The notes below the pieces were generated by a model, which searched no databases, had not been told where the DNA came from, and saw nothing but the letters and a program-made list of their open reading frames with translations. Below, piece after piece: positions 26,619-35,067 of a stretch of 64,000 nucleotides of DNA; position 1 is the stretch's first letter, and each line of letters opens with the position of its first letter. A program made the position numbers and the translations under genes. The stretch lies in NCBI RefSeq assembly GCF_030816485.1, contig NZ_JAUSYC010000001.1, positions 1,550,001 to 1,614,000 of the forward strand. The letters run 5' to 3'. Source of the stretch: Arthrobacter sp. B1I2 (GTDB lineage: Bacteria > Actinomycetota > Actinomycetes > Actinomycetales > Micrococcaceae).

Positions 26619-28121
26619 CTACGTCGCTAGGCGCTGCAGGATAGCTTCCTCCAGGAGGCTTCGCTGTCCTGGCAGGGTTCCTGGTGGCCAGTGGGTTGGT
26701 TCGTGGTCGGGGTGTTCGGCGTTGTAGTGGCGGCCAGTGGGTGAGGTCCAGCCGGGCGGCTCGCTTTTTGTTCCGGGGGTGGGTTTCCAGGGGCGGGCGT
26801 GTTTGAGCCGGTGGTGTTTGGGGCAGAGTTGTCCGAGGTTGCTGGTGCCGGTGGTGCCGCCGTGTTCCCAGGCCTTCAAGTGGTCTGTCTCGTTGTCCGG
26901 GGAACGGTTGCTGCAGCCGGGGAAGGTGCATTTGGCGTCCCGCATCCGGATCCATTGTTTGATGGTTTCGGGGAGCCGGTAGCGTGTCCGGCCGATCTCC
27001 AGTGGCGCCCCGTCTCTTGGGTCGACCAGGACCCGGTAGAACGAATCCGCCCCGTCCGCGACAAGCTTCCGGGCCATCGAGGCCGGGATGGGCCCGAGAG
27101 CGTCCAGCGCCGCGGGCTCGTCCGTGAGCCCGAGGAGGGAGAACACCGGCACGGTGACCAGCACATCGGCCCGCGGGGTAGGGACTTCTCCCAGCTCCGT
27201 GCTGTTTCCTGCACTCGTCCCCGCAGCACTCCCGGGACCCGCGGCGGTGTCAGCGGCGGCGTTGTATTCGGTGTTGGGCAGTAGGCCTGCGCCAAGGAGC
27301 AGTGAGGCGGCGATGTCGGGGCGGAGTTGGGTGAGGGTGCGGTTTTCGGCGGGGTTTTGGAGGCCGCGGGCGGTGGCGGTGGTGCGGTTCCAGATGGCGC
27401 AGGCGGTGTCGCCGGGGAGGTAGAGGTTGATCCAGGCCATGCCGTCCCGGTCGGGGGTGTATTCCATCCGCCGGTCGGCCACGGACTTGGCGTGGCGTCT
27501 TTCGAGGGTTTCGGGGTGGTGGCGTTCCCGCCAGGTGCGGACTTTGGCCCGGAACCGGGACGGGACCAGTTCTCCGGGGGCGGCGCCGCGGGCGGGGTTG
27601 GGGTCGTTGGGGTCGAAGAAGTGCGCCACAAGGGCGGCTGCACCGTCGGGGGTGAGGCCTTCGGTTTCGTCGGCCACGATCCTGGCGTGCTGCCAGGAGA
27701 TGGCGCCGGCGGCCAACGCATCGATCACGAGCGGCAGGGAACATACCCGCCGGGACTGTTCCACGAACGCCCCGGCGGCCGCGGAGCTGAGGGTGAGGAC
27801 CCCGGCGATCTCCTCGACCGCCGACATCTCCGCATAGGTCCGGTCCTGCACGGTCGCGTCGGGCGGGGCCATGGCCTGCTGGAACTCGAGGGCCCGGGCC
27901 GCGTCCCGGGTCTTCACTGCCGCGAGTTGCGCTTCCAGCCGGGACGTCAGCTCCATCCGTTCCAGGCAAAGCTCGTACCGCCGCTGCAACACATCCACAT
28001 CAGCACCAACACCGGCAGCGGCGGAAGCCAAAAAAGAGTCTTCGAGGGTCAGCGCATCAAGGGCAGCAACAGAGGCATGAACACCCTCCAACACCACCCC
28101 AACACCCCTACTGATTCCCAT
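26619..28121 (-). CDS. HNH endonuclease, DUF222 (13E12-repeat type)
   Basis: The 500-residue protein has the DUF222 region over roughly the first 330 residues and a C-terminal HNH nuclease motif (CTFPGCSNR, then NETDHLKAWEHGG, then LCPKHHRLKH). The family is multi-copy in many actinobacteria and its biological role is unsettled. I chose the ATG at 28121; the frame also opens with TTG at 28136. The 26-residue Thr/Ser/Ala/Gly-rich stretch near the middle is variable in this family. Long antisense frames over it are compositional shadows. Confidence 0.9.
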   Translation of the reverse strand: MGISRGVGVVLEGVHASVAALDALTLEDSFLASAAAGVGADVDVLQRRYELCLERMELTSRLEAQLAAVKTRDAARALEFQQAMAPPDATVQDRTYAEMSAVEEIAGVLTLSSAAAGAFVEQSRRVCSLPLVIDALAAGAISWQHARIVADETEGLTPDGAAALVAHFFDPNDPNPARGAAPGELVPSRFRAKVRTWRERHHPETLERRHAKSVADRRMEYTPDRDGMAWINLYLPGDTACAIWNRTTATARGLQNPAENRTLTQLRPDIAASLLLGAGLLPNTEYNAAADTAAGPGSAAGTSAGNSTELGEVPTPRADVLVTVPVFSLLGLTDEPAALDALGPIPASMARKLVADGADSFYRVLVDPRDGAPLEIGRTRYRLPETIKQWIRMRDAKCTFPGCSNRSPDNETDHLKAWEHGGTTGTSNLGQLCPKHHRLKHARPWKPTPGTKSEPPGWTSPTGRHYNAEHPDHEPTHWPPGTLPGQRSLLEEAILQRLAT

Positions 28122-28186
28122 GAACACATCATCCAACGGGGGTGTGACATTCAGAGCCGCGGCCAGGAGAAGCCGCAGTCAGACCC

Positions 28187-29386
28187 TCACCTGGGTGCGT
28201 CGGCCCATGCACCCTTGCGCAGTACTCGAACAAGGTTCAGGTCCTGGTCAAGTACTAAACAGTCCGCCGGCATCCCGGCACGCAGGTCGCCCGCCTTTTC
28301 AGCAAGCCCCAGCACAGATGCGGGAACGGCGGACGCTGAAGTTACGGCATCCCGCAGGGAAACACCCGCGGCAACAGTGGTCCGTACTACGTCCAGCAAG
28401 GTGCTGGTACCGCCGGCAATTGCGCCAGTGCCGTTCACCCGCGCTACGCCCTGGCTTACTGTCACGGAGAGTGAACCCAGACGGTACTGTCCGTCGTCCA
28501 AGCCCGTGGCCGCCATCGCATCGGTGACCAGGGCGATGTTATCCGCCCCGATGAGGTCGAACACCAACTTCACTGTTTCCGGGGCCAGGTGCACGCCGTC
28601 GGCAATCAGTTCCACCACCGCCTTTCCTGCCCTTGCCGCACTAAGACTGGCCGATACAGGGCCGGGGGAGCGGTGGTGCAGGGGAGGCATTGCATTAAAA
28701 AGGTGCGTAACCGTGGGCCGCGTTCTGCCGGCGGGAACAACCGCAGAAGACAACCCGGAGGCTGCCCGCGCAAGGAAAGCGGCCGCCGTCGTATGATCCG
28801 ATGCAGTGTGTCCCAGGGAAGGAATGATGCCGCGGGCAGCGAGCAGGTCCAAAACGTCCTTGGCGTCCGGAAGTTCTGCCGCGAGGGTCATGGATGCCAG
28901 TGAGGGCCCGGCAGCCGCCAGCAGCCGGGCCACCACATCAGTATCGGGGTCCAGCAGCAGCGCCGGGTCGTGTGCGCCGCACTGCTGGCCGGAGAGGAAA
29001 GGTCCCTCCAGGTGTGAGCCCGCAATCAACCCCTGGTCCGTCAGCTCCTTCAGCATTCCAAGGTGCCGCACCAGGTCGGAGGGCTTTCCCGTCACCAGGC
29101 TGGCCAACAAAGTCGTAGTCCCGCGGCTGTGCAGGTACCGGACGGCCCGCATGGCGCCGTCGATGGAGCCGTCAGAGAAATCCGATCCGTAGGCCCCGTG
29201 GCAGTGCAGGTCCACCAGCCCCGGCAAGAGAATCCTTCCGGGAGAGGCGTCCACCGGAAGAACCCCCGGGAATGCGGACGCCGGCCCGGCGAAGGCAACC
29301 AGGCCGCCGTCGACCGCTACCACCCCGTCAGGAATGTCCAACGTGGCGGAGACAATCCGCCCGCGAAGGATCAGTTCGCTGTTCAC
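28187..29386 (-). CDS. nagA: N-acetylglucosamine-6-phosphate deacetylase
   Basis: The 399-residue amidohydrolase-fold enzyme deacetylates GlcNAc-6-phosphate in amino-sugar and peptidoglycan recycling. Motifs are VDLHCHGAYG, SHLEGPFLSG, LGHTASDHTTA and a C-terminal DLRAGMPADC. The GTG at 29386 has GGAGG 10 nt upstream; GTG 29407 is an alternative adding seven residues. No nagB or PTS gene is adjacent. Confidence 0.93.
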   Translation of the reverse strand: MNSELILRGRIVSATLDIPDGVVAVDGGLVAFAGPASAFPGVLPVDASPGRILLPGLVDLHCHGAYGSDFSDGSIDGAMRAVRYLHSRGTTTLLASLVTGKPSDLVRHLGMLKELTDQGLIAGSHLEGPFLSGQQCGAHDPALLLDPDTDVVARLLAAAGPSLASMTLAAELPDAKDVLDLLAARGIIPSLGHTASDHTTAAAFLARAASGLSSAVVPAGRTRPTVTHLFNAMPPLHHRSPGPVSASLSAARAGKAVVELIADGVHLAPETVKLVFDLIGADNIALVTDAMAATGLDDGQYRLGSLSVTVSQGVARVNGTGAIAGGTSTLLDVVRTTVAAGVSLRDAVTSASAVPASVLGLAEKAGDLRAGMPADCLVLDQDLNLVRVLRKGAWADAPR

Positions 29387-29445
29387 GGTCTCATCGCCTC
29401 CCGCCACGGATTATGCCATAGGGGATGGGTGCGGAAGCCCGGCCG

Positions 29446-30744
29446 TTAGCCTACGAACTCTGCATCCTGGGCCATGGCAGGCTGCCGCGCTGCCTTGGTG
29501 CGCAGGGCGAGCATCAGCAGAGCACCTAGCAGCGCGGGCGCCGCGAACGCAATGGCTGCCACGGGGACACCGCCTCCAAAGCTCACCAGCAGGGCCCCGT
29601 AGGTGGGGCCTGCGATGGCCCCGATGCGGCCCACGGCAAGCGCCCAGCCGAGGCCGGTGGCCCGGGTAGCGGCAGGGTAGAACTGCGCAATGTAGTCGTT
29701 GATCATGTTTTGCGTACCCAGCCCGCCAAAACCCGCGACGGCGGCGAGTACCGTCATGAGCGCGGCCGGCGGGTTGGCGGACATCAGCAGCAGGGCGACC
29801 GCTGCACTGGCGAAGCCCACCACCACCAGCGGCCTGGGCCCGAACTTCTGGCTCGCAACGGACGCCAGGACAGTGCCCACCACGGCACCCACCGAGTAGG
29901 CCAGCAGGAACGACACGGAGGATCCGACGCCGAATCCGGCCGCCCGCATGATCTGCGGCAGCCAGGTGCTGACGCCAAAAATAGTGAGCAGGCTCAGGAC
30001 GGTGATGGCCCACAACAGGACAGTTGTTCGAGCTGTGCCGCTGGCGAAGAGGGCGCGGGTGGACGAGATATGTTCGGCTGCGGCGGGGACATCCGTGGTG
30101 CCGGGAATGCCATACGCGGCCTCAATGCGGTCCGCCTCGGCGGAGCGCAGCTGGGTCCGCAGGAACGACGGCGACTCCGGCAGCAGGAACCAGGCGAAGG
30201 GAACGAGCAACAGCCCCGCAGCGCCGATCGCGTAAACCGGCCGGAAGCCACTGGATTCCAGGACGGCAAGGGACGTCAGCGAAGCGACGACCGTGCCCGT
30301 GGCTGGTCCTGTCAGCACAGCGCCAAGGACCAGCGACTTCTTCCCCGGCGGGGCGAACTCGTTGGTGAGGGCCACCGCCGTAGGAAGCAGGCCGCCTACG
30401 CCAAAGCAGGCGATGAAGCGGGTGGCCGCGAAGAGCTCCCAGCTGGGTGAGAGCGCGCAGGCAAGCATGGCCAGCGAGAACAGCGCAAGGGCGCCCACAA
30501 AGATCCGACGGCGGCCAAGCCGGTCCGTGAGCGTTCCCACGATGAGTGAACCGAGCAGCATCCCCACAAGCGCCAGGGAGCCCACCGCGCCGGCGGCGGC
30601 AGGCGTCACATTGAAGGGCGGCTGTCCGATCAGGGCGGGCAGGGTGGCGCCGTAGACGTACAGGTCGTAACCATCGGCAAGCAGGCCAAGCCAGCACAGC
30701 ACGAAGATTCCAGCCAGGGATTTGCTGGGGGCATTGGAGTTCAT
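29446..30744 (-). CDS. MFS transporter, aromatic acid:H+ symporter-like
   Basis: The 432-residue, 12-helix carrier resembles the AAHS family (PcaK/BenK type): the first helix region has LADGYDLYVYGATLP, loop 2-3 has GTLTDRLGRRRIF and helix 4 has CFGVGGLLPTAVALTNEFAP. Aromatic or similar weak acids are the likely substrates. It is divergent from an IclR regulator, a common arrangement for aromatic-acid uptake. Two adjacent ATGs (30747, 30744) are possible starts. No degradation genes are next to it in the window. Confidence 0.85.
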   Translation of the reverse strand: MNSNAPSKSLAGIFVLCWLGLLADGYDLYVYGATLPALIGQPPFNVTPAAAGAVGSLALVGMLLGSLIVGTLTDRLGRRRIFVGALALFSLAMLACALSPSWELFAATRFIACFGVGGLLPTAVALTNEFAPPGKKSLVLGAVLTGPATGTVVASLTSLAVLESSGFRPVYAIGAAGLLLVPFAWFLLPESPSFLRTQLRSAEADRIEAAYGIPGTTDVPAAAEHISSTRALFASGTARTTVLLWAITVLSLLTIFGVSTWLPQIMRAAGFGVGSSVSFLLAYSVGAVVGTVLASVASQKFGPRPLVVVGFASAAVALLLMSANPPAALMTVLAAVAGFGGLGTQNMINDYIAQFYPAATRATGLGWALAVGRIGAIAGPTYGALLVSFGGGVPVAAIAFAAPALLGALLMLALRTKAARQPAMAQDAEFVG

Positions 30745-30834
30745 CATTGATTCCAATCAGGTCAAGGGACGCGGGCTGCATGCCTGCGGGACGTCCACCA
30801 GTTTGACGCGGCGTCAGCAGCCCCGTGAGCGGTC

Positions 30835-30865
30835 TTTTCACTGGGTGAAAATCCACTTTGCGGCA
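30835..30865. promoter_or_regulatory. IclR-type palindromes between MFS and IclR genes
   Basis: TTTTCACTGGGTGAAAA (30835-30851) is a perfect 7-3-7 palindrome. It is followed directly by ATCCACTTTGCGGCA (30851-30865), which shares the core of the TTCYGCTTTRTGRAA boxes before hyi (11 of 15 positions against box 1). Both lie 36-66 nt upstream of the IclR start, inside the divergent promoter region. Confidence 0.6.
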
Positions 30866-30900
30866 CGGCACACACTGCCCAAGCTTGATGGAGGCGACGG

Positions 30901-31791
30901 ATGGAGGCGGAGATGGCCGGAACGGGCAGGGCAGCAGCCGCTGCGCCCACGGGTGTTGGCCCCGGGCTTCCGGGTACGCCGGTACTGGTGCGGGCTCTCA
31001 GCCTGCTGGCCCAATTCTCGGAACAGCGCCGGGCCCTGAGTTTGTCTGAACTGTCCCGCCAGGCAGGACTCGCCCCGGCCACGGCGCTGCGGCTGGTGAG
31101 GCACTTGACGGAGTGGGGCGCGCTGGAGCGCCTCGACGACGGCCGCTACGTGGTGGGGGTACGGCTCTGGGAAATCGCTTCGCTGGCACCGCGTGGCCAC
31201 GGGGTGCGGCAGATCGCCCTGCCCTACCTCGAGGACCTGTACGAGGTCACGCGGCATCACGTGCTGCTCTCCGTCCGCGAAGGCACGGATGCGGTCCTGA
31301 TCGACCGGCTCTCGTCCCGTACCGCAACGGAGGTGGCCTACCGCGTCGGAGGCCGCATGCCGTTGCGGACCACCGCCGTCGGGCAGGTCCTGCTTGCCTA
31401 CGCCGGTCCGGAGCTGTTGCAGGAGTTGCTTGCCCAGCCACCGGAGTCCCAGGCAGACCCCGACAGCCTCCCCGATTCCGGCAGCCTTCCGGCGGCCCGG
31501 CTTCGCGCTGTCCTTGCAAACGTCAGGCAATCCGGCGTGGCGGTAGTCCGCCGGAACCATCCATCCCGCACCGTCTCCGTTGCCGCACCCATCCACGGGG
31601 CCGACGGCGGTGTGGTGGCTGCTTTGTCCATCGTGGTCCCGGATGCCGAGACGCCGGCGCACGAACTTGTGCCGCTCGTCCGGGCCGCTGCGCGGGCCAT
31701 CTTCCGCAACCTCGGCCATCAGGCGAAAACCAGCGGAGCGTGGCGGCACCCGCAGCCGCGCCCCCAGGAGCCGGGGCGCCTCCCCGCCTGA
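30901..31791 (+). CDS. IclR-family transcriptional regulator
   Basis: The 296-residue protein has an N-terminal winged helix-turn-helix (LSLSELSRQAGLAPATALRL, about 40-60) and a C-terminal IclR effector domain (GRMPLRTTAVGQVLLAY, ISVAAPI-like HGADGGVVAALSIVVP). GGAGG six nt before the ATG at 30901 supports this start. It is divergent from the MFS carrier and probably controls it and itself through the palindromes at 30835-30865. Confidence 0.93.
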   Translation: MEAEMAGTGRAAAAAPTGVGPGLPGTPVLVRALSLLAQFSEQRRALSLSELSRQAGLAPATALRLVRHLTEWGALERLDDGRYVVGVRLWEIASLAPRGHGVRQIALPYLEDLYEVTRHHVLLSVREGTDAVLIDRLSSRTATEVAYRVGGRMPLRTTAVGQVLLAYAGPELLQELLAQPPESQADPDSLPDSGSLPAARLRAVLANVRQSGVAVVRRNHPSRTVSVAAPIHGADGGVVAALSIVVPDAETPAHELVPLVRAAARAIFRNLGHQAKTSGAWRHPQPRPQEPGRLPA

Positions 31792-31904
31792 CCCTTTTGG
31801 CGGTCCCGCCAGCTTTGGAATCGTTCTGTTATTTCCGTACCCGCCCTTCACCCTTTACGCTAGAACTACTAAGCATGCTGTCTAATTTTCGGAGGGTGAA
31901 CCTG

Positions 31905-32783
31905 ATGCGAAAAGTTTCTGCGCTTGGAGTGGTGACTGCGGCGATGCTGGCGTTGGCCGGCTGCTCGGGAGGGGGCAGCGGCACGGCCAGCCCGTCGGGC
32001 ACGGCAACCACGTCGGCGTCCGCTTCCGCCAGCCAGACCGCCGAAGCCAAGGTGTATTCGGAGGATGAGCTCCGCAACCTCATTTCCGGGATGAAGGACG
32101 ACGACGGCAACGAGCTCAAGCTCTACTCCAAGGAGCAGGTTGACCAGGGCGGAAACATCGCCAACCTGCTCATGAGCACGGCAACGATCGATCCCAAGGA
32201 CTGTAAGGACATCGCCACCGCCGGCCTGCTGGACAAGGTGGAAAGCGGTGACGTGGCCGTGGCACTTTCCGAAGGCAACCAGCCGCGCACGCTGTCCGCG
32301 CAGTCCGGCAGCGAGGGCCCTGACGCCGTGAAGACGCTGAACGACATCAGCGGCAAGATGGACCAGTGCGCCAAGTTCTCGGTCTCCGCACTGGGCCAGA
32401 AGTACGACGTCTCCAGCAAGGAACTGCAGGCGGATACCGACGCGGAGAAGACCTTCGCCACCGTGAGCACCCGCAGCGGCGACGACCAGCAGAAGCTGAT
32501 GCAGGTTTCCGCTGCCGAAGGGCGCCTGCTGGTGGTGGCCACCAAGAGCGGCACGGACCTGGGCGACACGGACCAGAAGGAACTTGAGGACCTCATTAAC
32601 GACGTGTTGAAGAAGGCCGAAGGCGGCGCAACAGCCAGCGCCACCTCAACCAGTTCGTCCGGATCAGCGAGCACTTCCTCGCCGAGCAGCACGGCCTCGT
32701 CGACTGCCTCGTCCACTTCCTCGGCGACGATGTCCTCGGGCAGTGGCGCCTCGTCGTCGGCCTCCCCGACGGCCTCGCGGTAG
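31905..32783 (+). CDS. Hypothetical lipoprotein with Ser/Thr-rich tail
   Basis: The 292-residue product has a lipoprotein signal peptide (MRKVSALGVVTAAMLALAGC), Cys20 as lipidation site, a Gly/Ser/Thr linker, a folded Asp/Lys-rich domain of about 180 residues with KDCKDIATAG and DQCAKFSVSAL (two cysteines that could pair), and a C-terminal 60-residue Ser/Thr/Ala tail. The fold resembles actinobacterial surface lipoproteins of unknown function. The ATG at 31905 follows GGAGGG; an ATG at 31875 would put ten extra residues before the signal. The following hairpin ends the gene. Confidence 0.75.
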   Translation: MRKVSALGVVTAAMLALAGCSGGGSGTASPSGTATTSASASASQTAEAKVYSEDELRNLISGMKDDDGNELKLYSKEQVDQGGNIANLLMSTATIDPKDCKDIATAGLLDKVESGDVAVALSEGNQPRTLSAQSGSEGPDAVKTLNDISGKMDQCAKFSVSALGQKYDVSSKELQADTDAEKTFATVSTRSGDDQQKLMQVSAAEGRLLVVATKSGTDLGDTDQKELEDLINDVLKKAEGGATASATSTSSSGSASTSSPSSTASSTASSTSSATMSSGSGASSSASPTASR

Positions 32784-32810
32784 CGGCAGCTGCCCTGAAG
32801 TATTGAAAAG

Positions 32811-32844
32811 GTGCGGGCCGGGACTTTCCAGTCCTGGCCCGCAC
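32811..32844. terminator. Hairpin terminator (convergent pair)
   Basis: GTGCGGGCCGGGACT / AGTCCTGGCCCGCAC, 15-bp arms with one G-T pair and a TTCC loop, lie between the lipoprotein gene and the convergent kinase gene. Confidence 0.85.
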
Positions 32845-32848
32845 TCTT

Positions 32849-33445
32849 CTATGTAGACAAGCCGCACCCTGTAGCGGCGCCGTTGCTGGCAAGCCGCGCG
32901 GCCAACTCCGACGCCAACTGCTCCACCGGGACGGAGGCGTCCACCGTCACGAATCCCGCGTACTCGGGCAGTTCCCGGTACCCCGCCTGGAATGCGGCGA
33001 GGTCGTCGAGGCTCTCAGCATCCGTTCCGCGGGCGACGATGCGGCGGTGCGCCTGGGCGTGGTCGATGTCCAGATGGAAGATGGCGTCCGGTTCCGGCAG
33101 GCGGGCGAGCAGCCACGGAAGGAACCGCCCGCGCGGCAGTCCGTTGGCTGTACGCAGTGCCAGCTGGCAGTGGAGGTGCCGGTCCATCACCACCAGGCCG
33201 TCGAAGCGGCTGGCGCGCAGATGCGAGACCAGGACGTTGCCCACCCGGAGGGAGGTTTCGACGGCGTCGGCCAGCCGGGTGGGCAGCCGCACTCCGAGCC
33301 TGGCCGCCAGCAGGGACATGACCCGCCGGCCCGCATGGTTGTTCAGGAGCAGCGCACGGCCGCCCTGGGCCCGCACCGAGGACACCAGGGCGCGCGCCGC
33401 CGTCGACTTCCCCGATCCGTCGATGCCCGTCAGCACAATGATCAT
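32849..33445 (-). CDS. Thymidylate-kinase-like P-loop kinase
   Basis: The 198-residue P-loop protein has Walker A GIDGSGKST at residues 7-15, a DRHLHCQLAL segment at the position of the dTMP-kinase DR motif, and an Arg-rich lid (RRIVARGTDAE). It probably phosphorylates a nucleotide or nucleoside, but the short length and isolated position suggest it is not the housekeeping Tmk. GGAGG four nt before the ATG at 33445 fixes the start. Confidence 0.8.
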   Translation of the reverse strand: MIIVLTGIDGSGKSTAARALVSSVRAQGGRALLLNNHAGRRVMSLLAARLGVRLPTRLADAVETSLRVGNVLVSHLRASRFDGLVVMDRHLHCQLALRTANGLPRGRFLPWLLARLPEPDAIFHLDIDHAQAHRRIVARGTDAESLDDLAAFQAGYRELPEYAGFVTVDASVPVEQLASELAARLASNGAATGCGLST

Positions 33446-33555
33446 CCGGCCTCCTTCCGCCGCCCTGTTCAACGTGGGGGGTGGGCGCAACGTCCCGGGC
33501 GGGCCGTAATTCACAGCTGGATGACAGGATGCGGGCCGTCGAACGAAACAGCGAA

Positions 33556-33585
33556 GCGGCCTGCCAGAACATGCTGACAGGCCGC
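33556..33585 (-). terminator. Hairpin downstream of the MatC-like carrier
   Basis: GCGGCCTG / CAGGCCGC (8-bp arms, 14-nt loop) lies just after the carrier's stop on the minus strand. Confidence 0.55.
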
Positions 33586-33599
33586 CCGTTTTCCAGGAG

Positions 33600-35057
33600 T
33601 TACATGATGCCGGTAGGTACCAGCAGTGCCCATGCCAGGGCGGGGGCCACGAGCACCACGCCGCCGGCGTAGAACATCAGCTGCTTGTAGACGCGCTGCC
33701 GGTCGTCGTCGCGGGCGTTGGCTACCACCAGTGCGCCGTCAGTGGAGAAGGGGGAGACGTCGACGACGGTGGCTGCAATGGCCAGCGCGGCAACAGTTCC
33801 GGAGGCGCTGAGCGAGCTCGTGGCCAGGAGCGGGCCGGCCAGCGGGATGAACGCGGTCAGCAAGGCAGTGGAGGACGCGAAGGCCGAGCCCACACCGATC
33901 ACGTAGCAGAGGACGAGTGCGATCAGCAGCGGCGCCCCCAGGGCCAGGGCCTGCTCGGCCAGGGTGTCGATGACGCCCACGTGCTGCAGCAGGGATACGT
34001 AGGTGATCATGCCGGCCACCAGCATGACGGTGGACCAGGAGATGCCGCCAATGAAGGTCTTGTGTTCCTTGATGTTGATGAAGGCGAGCAGGAGGCCGGC
34101 GGACAGGGCCACGAAGCCGATGGGCATGTGGAAGCCGAGGGTGCACACCAGCATTGCGGCGATCAGCGCCAGCGTCAGGATCTGCTGGCCGTGCGGGCGC
34201 CCGGTGGAGGAAGTGTCGACGTCCACGTGCTGGCCGCTGGCGCCGTCACGCAGTTTGCCGATCAGGGCGAACAGGACGATGGTCAGCACCGAGAGGATGA
34301 GGTTGAGGGCAAAGCTGGCGATAAATAGACCGCCCTGGGAAATCGGGAAGTCATTCTTCAGCGCGATGTCATGGACCAGCACGCCGGCCACGGACAGCGG
34401 CGAGAATCCACCGGCGTGGGCGCCGTTGATAATGAAGGCACCCATGACCACCGGGTGGATGCGTGATTCGTACGCGAATCCGATGGCGGCCGGTGCCAGG
34501 AGGGCGATGGCTGCGGGCGAGAACGTTCCGAGCGAGGTCAGTGCGGCGGCGATCAGGAAGAACACCCAGGGCAGCAACAGCGTCTTGCCGCGCACCATCC
34601 GGACGCAGCCCTTGACGATGATATCGATGGTGCCGTTCCGCTGGGCCATGCTGAAGAAGTACGTGACGCCGATGATGGTCAGCACGATGCTCGCCGGGAA
34701 TTCCTCCAGGATCTGCTTGTCCGACATCCCGAGCATGAAGTAGCCGACGCCGAATGATGCCACGAGCCCCATCACACCGATATTCAGCGGCCACTTGGTG
34801 GCGACGACGAACATCACCACGAGTATCACCAGCGGGATGATCTGGACAGCGGTCATGGTCGGCTCCGGGTTCGTGGCGGCCGCCTGGTTGAACATGCCGC
34901 CGAAAACGAGGGCAAGAACACCCAGGATGGCCACGCCGGCCACCGTCCACAGCAGGATACGACGCCGGGAGGAAGCACGCGCGGGGCGCTCATCCAGCGT
35001 TTCTGGTACGGGCGCTGCGCTGCGCTCCGCGTCTTTGGTCAGGGCGGTCTTAGTCAT
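33600..35057 (-). CDS. MatC/SLC13-like dicarboxylate carrier
   Basis: The 485-residue membrane protein has about twelve helices and the features of MatC-type (dicarboxylate carrier) proteins: TKWPLNIGVMGLVASFGVGY, GTFSPAAIALLAPAAIGFA, NGAHAGGFSPLSVAG and the C-terminal VGVGSAFASSTALL and VDVSPFSTDGAL. It likely imports a di- or tricarboxylate. The start ATG at 35057 has GAGGAGA upstream; the frame extends to 35144 without a site. It lies 10 nt after the PrpF-type gene in an operon divergent from a LysR gene. Confidence 0.85.
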   Translation of the reverse strand: MTKTALTKDAERSAAPVPETLDERPARASSRRRILLWTVAGVAILGVLALVFGGMFNQAAATNPEPTMTAVQIIPLVILVVMFVVATKWPLNIGVMGLVASFGVGYFMLGMSDKQILEEFPASIVLTIIGVTYFFSMAQRNGTIDIIVKGCVRMVRGKTLLLPWVFFLIAAALTSLGTFSPAAIALLAPAAIGFAYESRIHPVVMGAFIINGAHAGGFSPLSVAGVLVHDIALKNDFPISQGGLFIASFALNLILSVLTIVLFALIGKLRDGASGQHVDVDTSSTGRPHGQQILTLALIAAMLVCTLGFHMPIGFVALSAGLLLAFINIKEHKTFIGGISWSTVMLVAGMITYVSLLQHVGVIDTLAEQALALGAPLLIALVLCYVIGVGSAFASSTALLTAFIPLAGPLLATSSLSASGTVAALAIAATVVDVSPFSTDGALVVANARDDDRQRVYKQLMFYAGGVVLVAPALAWALLVPTGIM

Positions 35058-35067
35058 GATGGTCTCC

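Noticed and set aside
26619..28121. HNH/DUF222 gene as a mobile element
   Set aside because: No terminal repeats, no target duplication, no intron structure; the family is simply multi-copy in actinobacteria.
27327..28796. Plus-strand open frame of about 489 codons over the HNH/DUF222 and nagA genes
   Set aside because: Antisense to two well-supported genes, with Gly/Val/Arg-biased composition and no recognisable motif.
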